Source: Nostoc sp. PCC 7524
Lineage (GTDB): Bacteria > Cyanobacteriota > Cyanobacteriia > Cyanobacteriales > Nostocaceae
Direction of reading: 5' to 3'
Length of the DNA: 64,000 nucleotides
NCBI RefSeq assembly: GCF_000316645.1
Contig: NC_019684.1
Coordinates: forward strand, 186,001-250,000
Shown here: positions 62,192 through 64,000 of the stretch, one piece after another
How positions within the stretch are numbered: the first letter of the stretch is position 1
Layout: every line of letters starts with the position of its first letter
Notes under the pieces: generated by a model
Databases searched by the model: none
The model's input: only the letters and a program-made list of their open reading frames with translations
What the model was told of the DNA's origin: nothing
Translations under genes and position numbers: made by a program

Positions 62192-64000
62192 ATGACTAAT
62201 GACCAACCAGATTGGATACGCTTACACAAAGCCTTGGCAGTAGAAGCAGAACACGGCTTTCAAGACTTGATGGGTAAACAATACCGTTTTAGTGAATTTC
62301 TCAGCCTAACTTTTGGGAAATTCCCTACTGTTTTACCACCCATTGAGCGCCGTCGCTGGCAAGACTTAGCAATACAATTTGCTAACTATCCCCATCTAGA
62401 ACTGAAAGAACGACAACATTTAATAGCAGAAACTCGTCGGTATATTTACCAACTGCAACAAGAGGAGAAGGAGCAGGGAAGCAAGGGAGCAGAGGAGCAA
62501 GGGAGAAGTTATAAAGCCAAAGTGCCAAATTCTGCGCCTGTGGTGGCGGAAGTCAGCCGCAGATTAGCTCCGAAAATTGACCAAAAACTCAGTGATTTAC
62601 CAGAAATCGGGATTCGGAAAGCAGATAAATTGGCGGCTTTGCGGTTGTACACTGTACGCGACTTGCTGTTTTACTACCCCCGTGATCATATTGACTATGC
62701 ACGTCAGGTAAATATCCGGGAGTTGCAAGGGGGTGAGTCAGTCACAATTGTAGCTACAGTCAAGCGTTGTAACTGCTTTACTAGCCCCAAAAATCAGAAA
62801 TTAACGATTTTAGAATTAGTTTTAAAAGATAATACTGGTCAAATTAAAGTCAGTCGCTTCTGGGCTGGGGCGCGGTTTTCCAGTCGGGCTTGGCAAGAAA
62901 GTTTAAAACGGCGCTACCCGGTTGGTAGTGTGGTGGCGGCTTGTGGATTAGCGAAAGGGAGTAAATACGGTTTGACGCTGGATAACCCTGAGTTGGAAGT
63001 GTTGGCTAATCCAGGGGATACAATTGAATCGCTGACGATTGGGCGAGTAGTACCAATATATGCACTCACCGAGGGAGTGATGGCGAATATGGTACGTCAA
63101 GCGGTACTGGCGGCTTTACCTGCGGCGGCGCAACTAAAAGACCCATTGCCTAAAGGTTTGCGGGAAAAATATGGTTTGATGGAATTAAAGGATGCGATCG
63201 CTAACATCCATTTTCCTAACGATAGCGATCGCCTACAAATTGCCCGTCGCCGCCTCGTCTTTGATGAATTTTTCTACCTACAACTGGGTTTACTGCAACG
63301 TCAGCAGCAAGCCAAGGCGATTCAAACTAGCGCGGTTCTGGCTCCCAAAGGCCAATTAATCGAAAAATTCTACGAAGTCCTACCATTTCAACTGACTGGC
63401 GCACAGCAACGAGTCCTCAACGACATTCTCAACGACTTGCAAAAAACCACACCCATGAATCGGCTTGTCCAGGGTGATGTGGGTTCAGGTAAAACCGTCG
63501 TGGCAGTGGTGGCAATTTTAGCCGCCATTCAATCTGGCTACCAAGCGGCTTTGATGGCTCCCACGGAAGTTTTAGCAGAACAGCATTACCGCAAGTTAGT
63601 TAGCTGGTTTAACTTGTTATATTTACCTGTGGAATTGCTGACAGGTTCAACCAAAATTGCGAAACGCCGACAAATTCATGCTCAACTAGCCACAGGGGAA
63701 TTGCCTTTGTTAGTGGGAACTCACGCCTTAATTCAAGATCCGGTAAATTTTCAGCGATTGGGGTTAGTAGTAATTGATGAACAACATCGGTTTGGGGTGA
63801 AACAAAGGGCGTTGTTGCAGCAAAAAGGTGAACAACCTCATGTTTTAACTATGACAGCTACCCCAATTCCCCGCACACTGGCATTAACCATACACGGGGA
63901 TTTGGATGTCAGTCAAATTGACGAGTTACCACCAGGAAGACAAGCAATTCAAACTACGGCCTTAACCAGTCAGCAACGCACCTTTGCTTATGACTTAATG
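62192..64000 (+). CDS. recG: ATP-dependent DNA helicase RecG (partial, runs off window)
   Basis: Branch-migration helicase for replication-fork reversal and recombination repair. The 603 codons inside the window carry an N-terminal extension of about 150 residues. The wedge/OB domain follows (DLPEIGIRKADKLAALRL, then YYPRDHIDY). The helicase motifs are VQGDVGSGKTVVA (Walker A), PTEVLAEQHY, VVIDEQHRFGVKQR (DEQH box) and TATPIPRTLALT. Residues about 90-108 (QQEEKEQGSKGAEEQGRSYK, in part) are encoded by GAGGAGCAAGGGAG-type repeat units. The C-terminus lies beyond the window. Confidence 0.96.
   Translation, partial: MTNDQPDWIRLHKALAVEAEHGFQDLMGKQYRFSEFLSLTFGKFPTVLPPIERRRWQDLAIQFANYPHLELKERQHLIAETRRYIYQLQQEEKEQGSKGAEEQGRSYKAKVPNSAPVVAEVSRRLAPKIDQKLSDLPEIGIRKADKLAALRLYTVRDLLFYYPRDHIDYARQVNIRELQGGESVTIVATVKRCNCFTSPKNQKLTILELVLKDNTGQIKVSRFWAGARFSSRAWQESLKRRYPVGSVVAACGLAKGSKYGLTLDNPELEVLANPGDTIESLTIGRVVPIYALTEGVMANMVRQAVLAALPAAAQLKDPLPKGLREKYGLMELKDAIANIHFPNDSDRLQIARRRLVFDEFFYLQLGLLQRQQQAKAIQTSAVLAPKGQLIEKFYEVLPFQLTGAQQRVLNDILNDLQKTTPMNRLVQGDVGSGKTVVAVVAILAAIQSGYQAALMAPTEVLAEQHYRKLVSWFNLLYLPVELLTGSTKIAKRRQIHAQLATGELPLLVGTHALIQDPVNFQRLGLVVIDEQHRFGVKQRALLQQKGEQPHVLTMTATPIPRTLALTIHGDLDVSQIDELPPGRQAIQTTALTSQQRTFAYDLM

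Overview
The window is chromosomal DNA of a filamentous, heterocyst-type cyanobacterium (Nostoc/Anabaena/Trichormus group). Four lines of evidence point there: oxygenic-phototroph genes (ndhS, thf1/psb29, a cpcT-type phycobilin lyase, sqdB-sqdX, ycf46 and ycf35 homologues, Tic20); well over 40 copies of the HIP1 octamer GCGATCGC; heptanucleotide tandem repeats (STRR) and mosaic palindromic repeats in the spacers, both characteristic of Nostoc; and gene orders known from Anabaena, notably cyaB1 / purC / omp85-lpxC-fabZ-lpxA-lpxB. Most of the window is core genome. I see no rRNA, tRNA, IS transposase, prophage or CRISPR array.

Layout. 1-5250: tatA-pth, rpsU, a Uma2-type nuclease gene with two decayed relatives, then a leftward block of Ycf35-like (DUF1257), Ycf46-type AAA+ ATPase and a ribbon-helix-helix protein. 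5500-11700: a lipoprotein, the sulfolipid genes sqdB-sqdX and the GAF-GAF-PAS adenylate cyclase cyaB1. 12500-19950: purC, then an outer-envelope block (Omp85/BamA, LpxC, FabZ, LpxA, LpxB). 20160-27750: a solitary cytosine-5 DNA methyltransferase, an aldo/keto reductase, ExbB/ExbD, a holin-like membrane protein, Thf1, CpcT and a STAS protein. 28160-36230: hemF, an SRPBCC protein, Mrp, RodA, NdhS, a HAS-barrel protein and a CPA2 antiporter with universal-stress domains. 36690-51000: UDP-xylose synthase and UDP-glucose dehydrogenase, a DUF2993 protein, CinA, a WecA/MraY-type transferase, GlyA, Tic20, a FAH-family hydrolase, RpsF, a second STAS protein, DedA and ArgG. 51350-56470: tandem PEP-CTERM proteins, the Tat-exported phosphatase PhoX and a family-2 glycosyltransferase. 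56674-58588: an accessory two-gene unit. 58887-64000: rpsB, tsf, an unknown protein and recG, which runs off the window.

How the genes work together. Several groups concern the envelope: outer-membrane protein assembly with lipid A synthesis, sulfolipid synthesis, elongation (RodA), the polyprenyl-phosphate sugar-1-phosphate transferase, nucleotide sugars and ExbB/D energisation. Others support photosynthesis (NDH-1, PSII biogenesis, phycocyanin chromophorylation, haem/chlorophyll precursor supply). rpsB-tsf, rpsF, rpsU and pth serve translation.

The best candidate for an undescribed system is the overlapping pair at 56674-58588: an ABC/SMC-type AAA ATPase with a DUF3696-like C-terminus, followed by a PIN-like nuclease. 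It sits in AT-rich DNA between housekeeping genes and is preceded by a 17-bp perfect inverted repeat. It has the architecture of a two-component ATPase-plus-nuclease defence module. Other points worth a look are a two-state RNA leader in front of rpsB, dispersed repeats that have entered the coding sequences of recG and its neighbour, a decaying Uma2 gene family, a consensus LexA box that appears to drive only a terminator, and a solitary m5C methyltransferase in a HIP1-rich genome. No alignment or database search was run; family assignments come from reading the translations.
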